Shown here: positions 34,272 to 43,349 of the stretch, piece after piece
Numbering within the stretch: position 1 is the first letter of the stretch
Layout of the letters: each line of letters begins with the position of its first letter
Source: DAIPJH01 sp036770365
GTDB lineage: Bacteria > Pseudomonadota > Alphaproteobacteria > Rickettsiales > UBA998
Assembly (NCBI GenBank): GCA_036770365.1
Contig: DAIPJH010000007.1
Location: 1-64,000 of the forward strand
Length of the DNA: 64,000 bases
Direction: 5' to 3'
Program-made: the position numbers and the translations under genes
The notes under the pieces: generated by a model
What the model saw: only the letters and a program-made list of their open reading frames with translations
What the model was told of the DNA's origin: nothing
Database searches by the model: none

Positions 34272-35540
34272 ATGACCCCACCCAATTTCATTCAAATCTG
34301 CCGTGAGCGTGGTTTCTTTTTTCAGTGTACTGATACTGAAAATCTTGAAAAGCTATTACTCAACGAACAAGCGATTCCTGCTTATATTGGTTTTGATTGT
34401 ACTGCGCCGAGTTTGCACGTCGGCAGTTTGATTCAAATCATGGTGCTACGCTGGTTGCAAAAATGTGGACATAAACCGATTGTTTTGATGGGCGGCGGCA
34501 CAACGAAGGTTGGTGATCCTTCGGGCAAAGATAAATCACGTCAATTGCTTGATGATGCAGGTATTGCCGCAAATATGGCGGGTATCAAAAAAGTATTTGA
34601 GCAATTTTTGACCTTTGGTAAACGTGATGCAGATGCAATCATGGTCAATAATGCAGATTGGTTAGAGAAGCTGAACTACATTGATTTCTTACGTGATGTT
34701 GGGAAACATTTTTCGATCAACCATATGCTTACGATGGAAAGTGTCAAACAACGCTTAGAACGCGAAAGTCACCTTTCCTTCCTCGAATTCAATTACATGA
34801 TTTTGCAAGCCTATGACTTCACCGAACTCAGCAAACGTCATGGCTGTCGCTTACAAATTGGCGGATCGGATCAATGGGGTAATATTGTCAGTGGAACAGA
34901 ACTTAGCCGTCGCTTAGGCGCAGCAGAAGGTGTGCCGTCCCCTGACCTCTTCGGACTCACCACTCCGCTACTCACCACGTCTTCAGGTACAAAAATGGGT
35001 AAAACTGCCGACGGTGCAGTCTGGCTCAACTCTGATATGTTCTCCGCCTATGATTACTGGCAATTCTGGCGCAATGTTGAGGATGATGATGTGGTGAAAT
35101 TCCTCAAACTTTTCACTGAGCTAACGCTTGAAGAAATTGAGCATTTGGGCAATTTAGAAGGTGCAGGCATCAACGAGGCCAAAAAACGCTTGGCGACCGA
35201 AGCAACCGCACTCCTACACGGACGTGAAGCCGCAGAGCAAGCCGCTGAGACCGCACGCATCACTTTTGAACAGGGGATGACGGCTGCCACCTTACCCGAA
35301 GTCGCCCTAGCTGCTAGCGAACTTGCACACGCAATTCCTGCGTGGAAGTGGTTTGTGCTTTCAGGGTTGACCACCTCAGGTGGTGAAGCGCGCAGACTAA
35401 TCAAGGGCGGCGGCGCACGCATCAATGACGAACAGATTCACGATGAAAATAAAGAGTTTTTGTTTGAAGCAGCGGCTAAAGACGGCGCAGTCAAACTCTC
35501 ATCTGGTAAGAAAAAACATGTGTTGGTGAAGGCCGCATGA
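34272..35540 (+). CDS. tyrS: Tyrosyl-tRNA synthetase
   Basis: Class I aminoacyl-tRNA synthetase charging tRNA-Tyr. Signatures: YIGFDCTAPSLHVGSLIQIM (HIGH-like, here HVGS), GSDQWGNIVSGTEL and KMGKTADGAVWL (KMSKS-like, KMGKT), and a C-terminal S4 RNA-binding domain (SGLTTSGGEARRLIKGGGAR). 422 aa is standard. tyrS and anmK are neighbours, divergently arranged, in many alphaproteobacteria. Confidence 0.97.
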   Translation: MTPPNFIQICRERGFFFQCTDTENLEKLLLNEQAIPAYIGFDCTAPSLHVGSLIQIMVLRWLQKCGHKPIVLMGGGTTKVGDPSGKDKSRQLLDDAGIAANMAGIKKVFEQFLTFGKRDADAIMVNNADWLEKLNYIDFLRDVGKHFSINHMLTMESVKQRLERESHLSFLEFNYMILQAYDFTELSKRHGCRLQIGGSDQWGNIVSGTELSRRLGAAEGVPSPDLFGLTTPLLTTSSGTKMGKTADGAVWLNSDMFSAYDYWQFWRNVEDDDVVKFLKLFTELTLEEIEHLGNLEGAGINEAKKRLATEATALLHGREAAEQAAETARITFEQGMTAATLPEVALAASELAHAIPAWKWFVLSGLTTSGGEARRLIKGGGARINDEQIHDENKEFLFEAAAKDGAVKLSSGKKKHVLVKAA

Positions 35541-35544
35541 TACA

Positions 35545-36270
35545 TTATCCCTTCTTTGCGCTGCCCATTTCGCCTAAGCGTTCTGCAATCTCTTTCTTAT
35601 AGACACGGTCGAGCATGGTCACAGATCCCACCATGCCGACTACATTAGGAATCATCCAGTTCGTGGCATAGGTCGCAAGCAAATCAGCGTTATCTTTTGA
35701 ATGCATCATATGCTGGATCACATTAGAAACCCCCTCTTGCATCTCTTCATTCTGCTTTTTAAAGACAGAGTTCAAACCCAAAAAAGCCCCCATATGAATC
35801 GTTTTATCGATCATCACCGCGCCGAGTAACTTACTGGTTTGCACCATCAACCCGCCACGAATCGGAGGCAATTCAACCATATGATCAGCAAAGCCCTGAC
35901 CTGCGGCTTGAAAAAGAATACCTGATGAAGATAATATCGCAAAATTCACCAATAGATCTGCAATATAATCTGCTTTTTGTTCATCATTCATCTTTTCACG
36001 TTTATGTGACTTAGCATCAGGCTCTATACCTGAGAATTTGTCAAGGAAACCCTCAAAATCTTGCAAATGCGGCTTCACCAATTTCTCTGCAATCACACGT
36101 TTCCAGCTATCCATCTGCTCAGGCATGAGTTTTTTAATTAACAAGATCGTTCCAAATGAACCAACAAGACTACCAGCCTCCGCACCAAGGCGCGCAAAAC
36201 CAAGGCGCGCATAACGCTCCGTAGTATGCTGCTGAAGATACTCTAGCTGTTGTTTAGTTATTTCTGACAT
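35545..36270 (-). CDS. Unknown protein with hydrophobic segments (241 aa)
   Basis: 241 aa, family not recognised. Alternating amphipathic and moderately hydrophobic helices (SLVGSFGTILLIKKLMP; LLVNFAILSSSGILFQAAGQ; LLGAVMIDKTIHMGAFLGLN; MIPNVVGMVGSVTMLDRVY) suggest a membrane-associated helical protein, without an obvious signal peptide. Convergent with tyrS, 4 bases apart. Composition is like its neighbours. Function unknown. Confidence 0.75.
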   Translation of the reverse strand: MSEITKQQLEYLQQHTTERYARLGFARLGAEAGSLVGSFGTILLIKKLMPEQMDSWKRVIAEKLVKPHLQDFEGFLDKFSGIEPDAKSHKREKMNDEQKADYIADLLVNFAILSSSGILFQAAGQGFADHMVELPPIRGGLMVQTSKLLGAVMIDKTIHMGAFLGLNSVFKKQNEEMQEGVSNVIQHMMHSKDNADLLATYATNWMIPNVVGMVGSVTMLDRVYKKEIAERLGEMGSAKKG

Positions 36271-36476
36271 GTTGTTCTTTTGATTTTAACACCAGTGGAG
36301 AAGTATATCCTTATTTTGCCATTAATTGTATGACGATTTGATGAAATATTGTATTGGCTTACTAGCTAGCACCTCACCAAGGCAAGTTGCGGCGCACCAT
36401 CGATAAAACTTGACCGCTACTAAAATCAGCGCATAATGAAAATTAAGCTAAAACAATAGAAAAACATGAGCTTAAC

Positions 36477-37130
36477 ATGCAGTTATATATTTATGATCAC
36501 TGCCCCTATTGCGTACGAGCGCGCATGATTTTTGGGCTAAAAAAAATCCCTGTGCAGTTGATTACCTTATTGAACGATGATGAGGCAACCCCAACCAAAC
36601 TGGTTGGCAAAAAAGTTGTCCCTATTTTAGTCAAAGATAACGGCGAGGCAATGCCAGAAAGCCTTGATATCGTACATTATATTGACAAGCATTATGGTAA
36701 TGCTCCTATCTTAACAGGCCAAAAAGATGATCCTGCACTTCTCGCTTGGATAGAGGCATCACGTGACTACACGCGCAGACTATGCATGCCGCGTTGGGTT
36801 GATGCCCCACTCGCCGAATATCAGTCTGAAAGTGCGCGACTTTATTTTATTAAGAAAAAAGAAGAAAACATTGGTTCTTTTCAAGAAAACCTCAAACTTA
36901 GCCGCCATCTCATTGCCACAGCATCGGAACATTTGCGAAAGCTCGAGCCACTGGTTAAAAGCCCACAGGCGATACATGGCACGTTAAGTGAGGACGATAT
37001 CTTACTCTTTCCTATTCTGCGCTCTCTTACCATTGTTGCAGGGTTGCGCTTTCCCGACAAGGTCGACACCTATGTCCGCCGTATGAGTGAAATCACAGGC
37101 ATCCCTCTGCACCTCAATATTGCATGCTAA
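36477..37130 (+). CDS. grxB: Glutaredoxin 2 (GrxB)
   Basis: A 217-aa glutathione-dependent oxidoreductase of the GST-like GrxB type. The N-terminus MQLYIYDHCPYCVRARMIFG closely parallels E. coli Grx2, with active site CPYC, followed by LLNDDEATPTKLVGKKVVPI and MPESLDIVHYID. The rest is the helical GST-C domain. Reduces mixed disulfides in the cytoplasm. Its stop overlaps a 52-codon frame that continues the transcript toward rpsA. Confidence 0.95.
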   Translation: MQLYIYDHCPYCVRARMIFGLKKIPVQLITLLNDDEATPTKLVGKKVVPILVKDNGEAMPESLDIVHYIDKHYGNAPILTGQKDDPALLAWIEASRDYTRRLCMPRWVDAPLAEYQSESARLYFIKKKEENIGSFQENLKLSRHLIATASEHLRKLEPLVKSPQAIHGTLSEDDILLFPILRSLTIVAGLRFPDKVDTYVRRMSEITGIPLHLNIAC

Positions 37131-37282
37131 AATTTTCTAAAATGCTCATTTCGCTTGCAATTTTAGGTTTTTCTTATAATAATGCGCGACTTTTTGGGCG
37201 CGCTTTCTGGCGTGTTATTGATAACATAGATGTTTTTTTGGTTTCCCAAGACGAAAATGACATCCGTTTTGTTCTTATATAA
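37124..37282 (+). CDS. Possible small protein (52 aa) between grxB and rpsA
   Basis: An ATG overlapping the last seven bases of grxB opens a 52-codon frame: MLKFSKMLISLAILGFSYNN, then an Arg/Trp-containing middle (ARLFGRAFWRVI) and a polar end. The first 20 residues look like an uncleaved signal or a membrane anchor. It ends 29 bases before rpsA. Overlap with grxB suggests coupled translation, but there is no independent support and it could be chance. Confidence 0.35.
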   Translation: MLKFSKMLISLAILGFSYNNARLFGRAFWRVIDNIDVFLVSQDENDIRFVLI

Positions 37283-37311
37283 CAATACGTAACAATTTAA
37301 GGTTTACTATC

Positions 37312-39027
37312 ATGGGCGCACAAGCTGCTTCACAAAAGAATATGGACATGGTCGAAGATTTCGGCGCATTGTTCGAAGAATCACTCAGAGATAATGACAT
37401 TACGGAAGGTAGCGTTGTTCGCGGCACCGTGATCGCCATCGAAAATGATATCGTAGTGGTTGATGTAGGTCTAAAATCAGAAGGCCGTATCCCACTGAAA
37501 GAATTCTCAGTAGCTGGACAAGCTCCTGAAGTAAAAAAAGGCGACCAAGTCGTTGTTTTTGTTGAACGCATGGAAAATCGCAGCGGCGAAGCAATGCTTT
37601 CTCGTGAAAAAGCTCTACGCGAAGAAGCGTGGGAAAAACTTGAAAAAATCTGCGAATCTGGTCAAACCGTTGAAGGGGTTATCTTCGGACGTGTAAAAGG
37701 CGGTTTCACCGTGGATATTCAAGGTGCGGTGGCATTCTTACCTGGTTCACAAGTAGATATTCGTCCAATCCGTGACGTTGCTCCTTTGATGAACGTGCCT
37801 CAGCCATTCCAAATCTTGAAAATGGATCGCAAGCGTGGCAACATCGTTGTGTCTCGCCGTTCGATTATGGAAGGTTCGCGTCAAGAACAGCGCGATGAGC
37901 TTCTTGCTCGCGTGCATGAAGGTCAAATCCTTGATGGTATTGTGAAAAACATCACTGATTACGGTGCATTTATTGATCTTGGTGGCGTTGATGGCTTGCT
38001 CCACGTAACCGACATTTCATGGAAACGCATCAATCACCCTTCAGAAGTTTTTGCTGTTGGCGATACCATTAAAGTGATTGTGACCCGTTTCGATCAAGAA
38101 TCTAAACGTATCTCTCTTGGCATGAAGCAGCTTGAAGTGAATCCTTGGGAAGGTGCGCAGACCACCTATGTTTCTGGCGCACGCTTCACAGGACGCGTTA
38201 GCAACATCACCGATTACGGTGCGTTCGTTGAGCTTGCCTCTGGTATCGAGGGCCTTGTTCACGTCTCTGAAATGAGCTGGACCAAGAAAAACCTTCACCC
38301 AAGCAAAATCGTAGTGGTGGGTCAAGAAGTGGATGTTGTTGTCCTCGATATGGATCCAGTGAAACACCGTATTTCCCTTGGTATCAAACAGTGTGAAGCG
38401 AACCCATGGCAGGAATTTGCTGCCAACCAAAAAGAAGGCGATGTAATTGAAGGCGAAATTCGTAATATCACCGAATTCGGCTTATTCATTGGTCTTAAAG
38501 GCGACATTGATGGTTTAGTACATCACTCTGACATCAAGTGGGGCAAATCTGGTGAAGAAGCGATCAGCGGCTTCAAAAAAGGTGAAGCGGTTTCTGCAAA
38601 AATCCTCGTGATTGATGTAGAAAAAGAACGCGTCAGCCTTGGTATTAAACAGCTTTCTGAAAACCCTGTTGAAGAAGTTGTTTCTAACACCAAAAAAGGG
38701 GAAGTTGAAACCTGCACCATCACCGAAGTGACCAAAGATGGTTTGGAAGTGAAACTTGTTTCTGGAGCAGAAGGCTTCATTAAGAAAGCTGAGCTTTCAC
38801 GTGAGCGCAAGGAACAACGCCCAGAACGTTTTGCTGCGGGTGATCGTATTGATGCGCAGATCATCTCTGTGGATAAATCAAGCGGCAAAGTTCAGCTTTC
38901 CATCAAGAATTTGGAAATTGAGCAACATAAGCAAGCTATCGCTGAATTTGGTTCTTCAGATTCAGGTGCAAGCCTTGGAGATATTCTTGGCGCAGCACTC
39001 AGCGAAGCAGGTGCAAAAAAGAAGTAA
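37312..39027 (+). CDS. rpsA: 30S ribosomal protein S1
   Basis: The large mRNA-binding ribosomal protein, 571 aa with six S1 (OB-fold) repeats. The repeats are visible as recurrent motifs: GSVVRGTVIAIENDIVVVDV; VEGVIFGRVKGGFTVDI; LDGIVKNITDYGAFIDLGG; FTGRVSNITDYGAFVELASG; IEGEIRNITEFGLFIGLKG; and a sixth degenerate copy near residue 460. Its own transcript ends at a strong terminator. Followed by sppA and ihfB as in many alphaproteobacteria, where cmk often precedes it; cmk is absent here and grxB stands in its place. Confidence 0.97.
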   Translation: MGAQAASQKNMDMVEDFGALFEESLRDNDITEGSVVRGTVIAIENDIVVVDVGLKSEGRIPLKEFSVAGQAPEVKKGDQVVVFVERMENRSGEAMLSREKALREEAWEKLEKICESGQTVEGVIFGRVKGGFTVDIQGAVAFLPGSQVDIRPIRDVAPLMNVPQPFQILKMDRKRGNIVVSRRSIMEGSRQEQRDELLARVHEGQILDGIVKNITDYGAFIDLGGVDGLLHVTDISWKRINHPSEVFAVGDTIKVIVTRFDQESKRISLGMKQLEVNPWEGAQTTYVSGARFTGRVSNITDYGAFVELASGIEGLVHVSEMSWTKKNLHPSKIVVVGQEVDVVVLDMDPVKHRISLGIKQCEANPWQEFAANQKEGDVIEGEIRNITEFGLFIGLKGDIDGLVHHSDIKWGKSGEEAISGFKKGEAVSAKILVIDVEKERVSLGIKQLSENPVEEVVSNTKKGEVETCTITEVTKDGLEVKLVSGAEGFIKKAELSRERKEQRPERFAAGDRIDAQIISVDKSSGKVQLSIKNLEIEQHKQAIAEFGSSDSGASLGDILGAALSEAGAKKK

Positions 39028-39053
39028 GCATCTGCTTTATGTTATCCAAAAAA

Positions 39054-39083
39054 ATAGGGAGGCTTTTGCCTCCCTATTTTTTT
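39054..39083 (+). terminator. Intrinsic terminator of rpsA
   Basis: ATAGGGAGGC and GCCTCCCTAT form a perfect 10-bp stem around TTTT and run into a T tract. It is 27 bases after the rpsA stop. Confidence 0.95.
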
Positions 39084-39220
39084 GTTCTCTCAATGTGACA
39101 ACATGTTTGTTAAAGGCAACAGATATAAGAAAATACGTAAGTCTCTAAGCGTCTCGCTTGACATACGCGCCACAAGGGTTATCTATCAAGCCAATATAGT
39201 ATCCTTATGGGTTTTTCTCG

Positions 39221-40144
39221 ATGGCTTTGACCAGCGACACATTGTTGGAACGTCTTCAGTTAAAACGTCAAGTGACGTTCTGGCGTGTGCTTACTTTATT
39301 GGTAATTGCCATCTTTGGTGTCACCTATTTTGAACACGCCCGTCATTTTTCGCCTATTGGCGAAAAATTCATCGCCCGCGTGACTATTGACGGCATGATC
39401 TTAGACGACGAAGATCGTGATCAGTTATTACGTGATATTGCCGATGATAAAAATATCAAGGCGGTCTTGGTACGCATTGACTCTCCAGGGGGAACAGCCG
39501 TAGGCGGTGAAACGCTGTTTCATTACCTACAAACCATCAACGACAAAAAACCAGTAATCGCCCTCTGCCGCACCATGTGTACTTCTGCAGGCTACATGAC
39601 CGCGATTGCCGCACAACGAATCTACGCACAAGAAAGCTCTATCACGGGATCAATTGGTGTCTTACTCCAATCCGCAGAGTTTACAGGACTTGCTGATAAA
39701 TTAGGTATCACCCCCATCACCATCAAATCTGGCATCAATAAAGCTGCACCATCTCCCACTGAAAAGCTAGACCCAGAACAACGTGCAGTCTTACAATCTG
39801 CCATTAATGATTTTTATCATATTTTTGTGGGCATGGTAGCAAAAGCACGTGGATTCAAACCAGAATCCATGACTGAGATCGCTGATGGACGTATTTTTAC
39901 AGGGCGTCAAGCTCTTAGCCTCAAGCTAATTGATGCTATAGGCGATGAACAAGATGCCGTCGATTGGCTAGAAAAAGAAAAAAAAATTGAACCAGATTTA
40001 GATATTGTTGACATGGAAGTTGAACATGACGATAAAACTCTTCTAGAAAAACTCAGCTCATGGAGCGGCGCGAATTTCCTAAGCCAAAACATGACAAATC
40101 ACCTTGACGGATTGCTGCTTCTCTGGCAACCTGTCCGCCTTTAA
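39221..40144 (+). CDS. sppA: Signal peptide peptidase SppA, short form (S49)
   Basis: A membrane-anchored serine protease that degrades cleaved signal peptides. 307 aa: N-terminal transmembrane helix (VLTLLVIAIFGVTYF), then the S49 core with VLVRIDSPGGTAVGGETL, the nucleophile region CTSAGYMTAIAA, SSITGSIGVLLQ, and the likely catalytic Lys in ITIKSGINKAAPSPTEK. The size and single-domain layout match the short bacterial form. Followed after 38 bases by ihfB. Confidence 0.93.
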   Translation: MALTSDTLLERLQLKRQVTFWRVLTLLVIAIFGVTYFEHARHFSPIGEKFIARVTIDGMILDDEDRDQLLRDIADDKNIKAVLVRIDSPGGTAVGGETLFHYLQTINDKKPVIALCRTMCTSAGYMTAIAAQRIYAQESSITGSIGVLLQSAEFTGLADKLGITPITIKSGINKAAPSPTEKLDPEQRAVLQSAINDFYHIFVGMVAKARGFKPESMTEIADGRIFTGRQALSLKLIDAIGDEQDAVDWLEKEKKIEPDLDIVDMEVEHDDKTLLEKLSSWSGANFLSQNMTNHLDGLLLLWQPVRL

Positions 40145-40182
40145 TTTAGAAAAACATAATAATTTACTTACGGATTAAAAAC

Positions 40183-40464
40183 ATGACTAAATCTCAATTG
40201 GTAGCACGTCTTGCAAAGCGTTTTCCTCATTTGTACCAACGTGACCTTGAAACTCTGGTCAACACTGTCCTTAATGAAATCTCTACAGGACTCGTTGGTG
40301 GTGATCGTATCGAGCTTCGTGGTTTTGGTGCGTTCTCGATTCGCAAGCGTGAACCACGCGTGGCGCGTAATCCTAAAAATGGCGATGCGGTCAAAGTGGG
40401 CGAACGTTATGCTATCTATTTCCGCGCAGGTAAAGAACTACGTGAGCGCGTAAACGCTGACTAA
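40183..40464 (+). CDS. ihfB: Integration host factor subunit beta
   Basis: A 93-aa HU/IHF-family DNA-bending protein. The start MTKSQLVARLAKRFPHL, the beta-arm region GDRIELRGFGAFSIRKREPR and the RVARNPKNGDAV segment that contacts the minor groove identify the beta subunit. Partner IhfA is encoded at 60307-60636. The sppA - ihfB - LapA-like - trpF order is conserved in alphaproteobacteria. Confidence 0.96.
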   Translation: MTKSQLVARLAKRFPHLYQRDLETLVNTVLNEISTGLVGGDRIELRGFGAFSIRKREPRVARNPKNGDAVKVGERYAIYFRAGKELRERVNAD

Positions 40465-40519
40465 TAGCAATTCTATGGGTGATGTTTTGCGCGTTCCCAT
40501 ACTATCCTATGGTTCAATC

Positions 40520-40930
40520 ATGCATTTCATCGCCACCATCTTTGCTTTCTTGCGTCGGCTGGTGGTCGCGCTTGTTACTATTTGCATTATCGTTTTCATT
40601 GCATCGAACCGTGAAGTGGTCGCGCTGACCTTCTTCCCCCTTCCTTACACATGGCATGTCCCCCTCTATGTCCCAAGCTTTTTGATGGGCGCGGCGGGAC
40701 TTATTGTGGGTTTTTTACTTGCAGCGACTCCCGTTTTACCTGAGCGTTTTCGCACTTGGCGTGATAGCAAAAAGCTACGCGCAGAAAAAGATGTACTGGC
40801 AGGCGAGCTTGCCATTCTTAAAATGCACATGCAAAGCCCACAATCCACCTTACTACCTTATCACATGCCGTCAGATGCCAACAAGCTACGTCCGGCATCG
40901 GAACTTTTTAGCAACATGCAAAGCTCATGA
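40520..40930 (+). CDS. LapA/DUF1049 domain membrane protein
   Basis: 136 aa from ATG 40520 (an in-frame ATG at 40475 would add 15 residues that do not look like the family). Two transmembrane helices: LVVALVTICIIVFIASNREV, ending in the family's A-N-R-like element, and FLMGAAGLIVGFLLAATPVL, followed by a coiled-coil-like charged region. This fits the LapA/DUF1049 family linked to lipopolysaccharide assembly. Overlaps trpF by four bases (ATGA). Confidence 0.8.
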   Translation: MHFIATIFAFLRRLVVALVTICIIVFIASNREVVALTFFPLPYTWHVPLYVPSFLMGAAGLIVGFLLAATPVLPERFRTWRDSKKLRAEKDVLAGELAILKMHMQSPQSTLLPYHMPSDANKLRPASELFSNMQSS

Positions 40931-41568
40931 AACGTTACATCAAAATCTGCGGCATCACCACACCAGATGCGCTAGATACATGCGTCTCTCACGGCGCACA
41001 TTTTATTGGTTTTGTTTTTCACCAAGCATCACCACGCAATATTGACATCCAGCAAGCATCGTTGCTTGCATCACGCCTGCCCGCTTCGGTACGAAGTGTT
41101 GCGGTTATTGTCGACCCTGAAGATGATTTTTTAGATGCTTTGACGACGCAGTACCGACCGAACTTCATTCAGCTTCACGGCAATGAAAGTCCCACATATA
41201 TCCAATACTTGCGCTCAAAATATGGTATTCCCATCATCAAAGCCCTGCGCATTGCCTCTACTGATGATTTAAAGCCCGCCAAAGATTTTGCAAATATTGC
41301 CGAGATGCTGCTACTGGACGCTAAAGTAAGTGACCCAAACATCATGGGTGGCTCAGGTCACACATTTGATTGGTCGTTTCTCAAAGGTTTTACTCCTGCC
41401 CTTCCTTGGTTTCTCTCAGGTGGACTCAATCAAGACAATATCGCCGATGCGATCCGCCAAACAAATGCACAGTATCTCGATATTTCCTCTGGCGTTGAGT
41501 CATCCAAAGGGGTTAAAGATAATACAAAGATCACCACGCTTTTAGAGCGCATAAACAGTCTAGGATAA
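40927..41568 (+). CDS. trpF: Phosphoribosylanthranilate isomerase
   Basis: Third step of tryptophan synthesis from anthranilate. TIM barrel of 213 aa with N-terminal IKICGITTPDALD (catalytic Cys), the VAVIVDPEDDFLD strand with catalytic Asp, IQLHGNESPTYIQ, and the phosphate-binding end FLSGGLNQDNIADAI and ISSGVESSKGVKD. Coupled to the LapA-like gene and 4 bases from trpB. Confidence 0.96.
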   Translation: MKRYIKICGITTPDALDTCVSHGAHFIGFVFHQASPRNIDIQQASLLASRLPASVRSVAVIVDPEDDFLDALTTQYRPNFIQLHGNESPTYIQYLRSKYGIPIIKALRIASTDDLKPAKDFANIAEMLLLDAKVSDPNIMGGSGHTFDWSFLKGFTPALPWFLSGGLNQDNIADAIRQTNAQYLDISSGVESSKGVKDNTKITTLLERINSLG

Positions 41569-41572
41569 CATC

Positions 41573-42784
41573 ATGCCCGCTACCGTACACAAAAACACTC
41601 TTCCTGACATGAACGGTCACTTTGGTGATTTTGGTGGACGCTATGTTGCAGAAACGCTGATGCCGCTCATTTTAGAAGTGGAACAAGCTTACCGCGTGGC
41701 GCAGGCTGACCCTGAGTTTCATGCACAAATCAAATATTACCATACCCATTATATTGGACGACCTAGCCCACTTTATTTTGCTCCGCGTATTACTGAATAT
41801 TGCGGCGGTGCGAAGGTTTATTTTAAGCGTGATGAACTCAACCACACAGGCGCACACAAAATCAATAACTGTATTGGACAGATTTTGTTGGCACAACGCA
41901 TGGGTAAAACCCGCATCATCGCGGAAACAGGCGCAGGACAACACGGCGTTGCAACCGCAACGGTTTGTGCATTATTCAATCTCAAATGCGTAATTTATAT
42001 GGGTGCGCACGACATTGCTCGTCAACAACCTAATGTGTTCCGCATGAAGTTACTCGGCGCGGAAGTCATCCCTGTTTCTGCGGGTAGTGCTACACTCAAA
42101 GACGCAATGAATGAAGCATTGCGTGATTGGGTGACGAATATTGACAACACGTTCTACCTGATTGGTACTGCCGCAGGACCACACCCTTTTCCTGAAATGG
42201 TGCGTGATTTTCAAAGCATCATTGGCGAGGAAGTGCGCGAACAAATGATGGCGGCGGAAGGGCGTTTGCCAGATTCACTAGTCGCTTGCATTGGCGGTGG
42301 CTCGAATGCAATTGGACTTTTTTATCCATTTCTGCATGAATCATCCGTAAAAATAACCGCTGTAGAAGCTGCGGGCGAAGGGGTTGATACTGACCACCAC
42401 GCCGCCTCTATCAGCAAAGGCAGCAAGGGCGTGTTACATGGTTGCCGTACCTTTTTGCTGCAAGATGACGACGGACAAATCACCGAAACCCATTCGATTT
42501 CCGCGGGGCTGGACTACCCTGGCATTGGCCCTGAGCATGCCTATTTGCATGAAACAGGACGTGTCACCTATGAAACCGCTACCGATGCCGAAGCATTAGC
42601 CGCATTTCAAATATGTTCAAAATTAGAAGGCATCATCCCCGCGCTTGAGCCAAGCCACGCACTGGCATATGTACTCAAAACCGCACCAAATCTTCCCAAA
42701 GACCATCTGTTAGTGATGAATCTTTGTGGACGCGGTGATAAAGATATCTTTACTGTAGCACGTGCGCTCGGGGTAGAAATTTAA
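41573..42784 (+). CDS. trpB: Tryptophan synthase beta chain
   Basis: PLP enzyme joining indole and serine to make tryptophan. The protein is 403 aa: FGGRYVAETLMPLILE, the PLP-lysine motif LNHTGAHKINNCIGQ, ETGAGQHGVATATV, CIGGGSNAIGLF and the end LVMNLCGRGDKDIFTV. The partner trpA follows only after a reverse-strand SET-domain gene, so the usual trpB-trpA coupling is broken here. Confidence 0.97.
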   Translation: MPATVHKNTLPDMNGHFGDFGGRYVAETLMPLILEVEQAYRVAQADPEFHAQIKYYHTHYIGRPSPLYFAPRITEYCGGAKVYFKRDELNHTGAHKINNCIGQILLAQRMGKTRIIAETGAGQHGVATATVCALFNLKCVIYMGAHDIARQQPNVFRMKLLGAEVIPVSAGSATLKDAMNEALRDWVTNIDNTFYLIGTAAGPHPFPEMVRDFQSIIGEEVREQMMAAEGRLPDSLVACIGGGSNAIGLFYPFLHESSVKITAVEAAGEGVDTDHHAASISKGSKGVLHGCRTFLLQDDDGQITETHSISAGLDYPGIGPEHAYLHETGRVTYETATDAEALAAFQICSKLEGIIPALEPSHALAYVLKTAPNLPKDHLLVMNLCGRGDKDIFTVARALGVEI

Positions 42785-43180
42785 TTATTCTTCGTCCACG
42801 ATCAATTCGAATTCTGGGCAAAACTCCGAATAATTACAGGTGATCTCTTCACCTTTTTTGATGTCGTAGAGCGCGTACCCTCGTGCAAATTCACGCGAAT
42901 CCGTATTCGGCTGTTCGCTATGGTTCATAAACCGACCATTATCACCGTCAAGCACAACGAATTTGGTTTTTTCTAAATGAGGGCATGCATATTTAATAAT
43001 AAAATCCTGAGTAACTTGGGGTAAGAGTGGGATCTGATCCAGCTCTATCAATTTATCAAATACTTCATTGTATTCCCAAACAACCGTACCGGCCTTAATA
43101 TCTTCCCCTGCAAATACACCAGTACCATGAATATCACTTTGTTTGATATAATTTTTAACTGTCATCATAAGAACACTCAT
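42785..43180 (-). CDS. SET-domain protein inserted between trpB and trpA
   Basis: About 131 aa from ATG 43180 (the frame opens up to 43255; no start has a clear ribosome-binding site). A post-SET-less SET fold: HGTGVFAGEDIKAGTVVWEY at the N-terminus, the N-H-S motif in GRFMNHSEQPNT and EEITCNYSEF with the catalytic Tyr. SET proteins are lysine methyltransferases using SAM. Bacterial single-domain SET genes are scattered by transfer and their substrates are mostly unknown. It is on the opposite strand to the trp genes, its stop adjacent to the trpB stop. Confidence 0.82.
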   Translation of the reverse strand: MSVLMMTVKNYIKQSDIHGTGVFAGEDIKAGTVVWEYNEVFDKLIELDQIPLLPQVTQDFIIKYACPHLEKTKFVVLDGDNGRFMNHSEQPNTDSREFARGYALYDIKKGEEITCNYSEFCPEFELIVDEE

Positions 43181-43349
43181 TATACAAAAAATGGTTTTAC
43201 AAAACAGATTTATCCTATCCGCTTTTCTGTGTATTTTTGCAATGGGATTTTGCATATTTTATGCATATTTTTGCGAAAGCATATTGCTTGCATAGAGGGT
43301 TACAGATACAAAACAACGGCAACCATTAATCAATAGATATATTTTTCTC

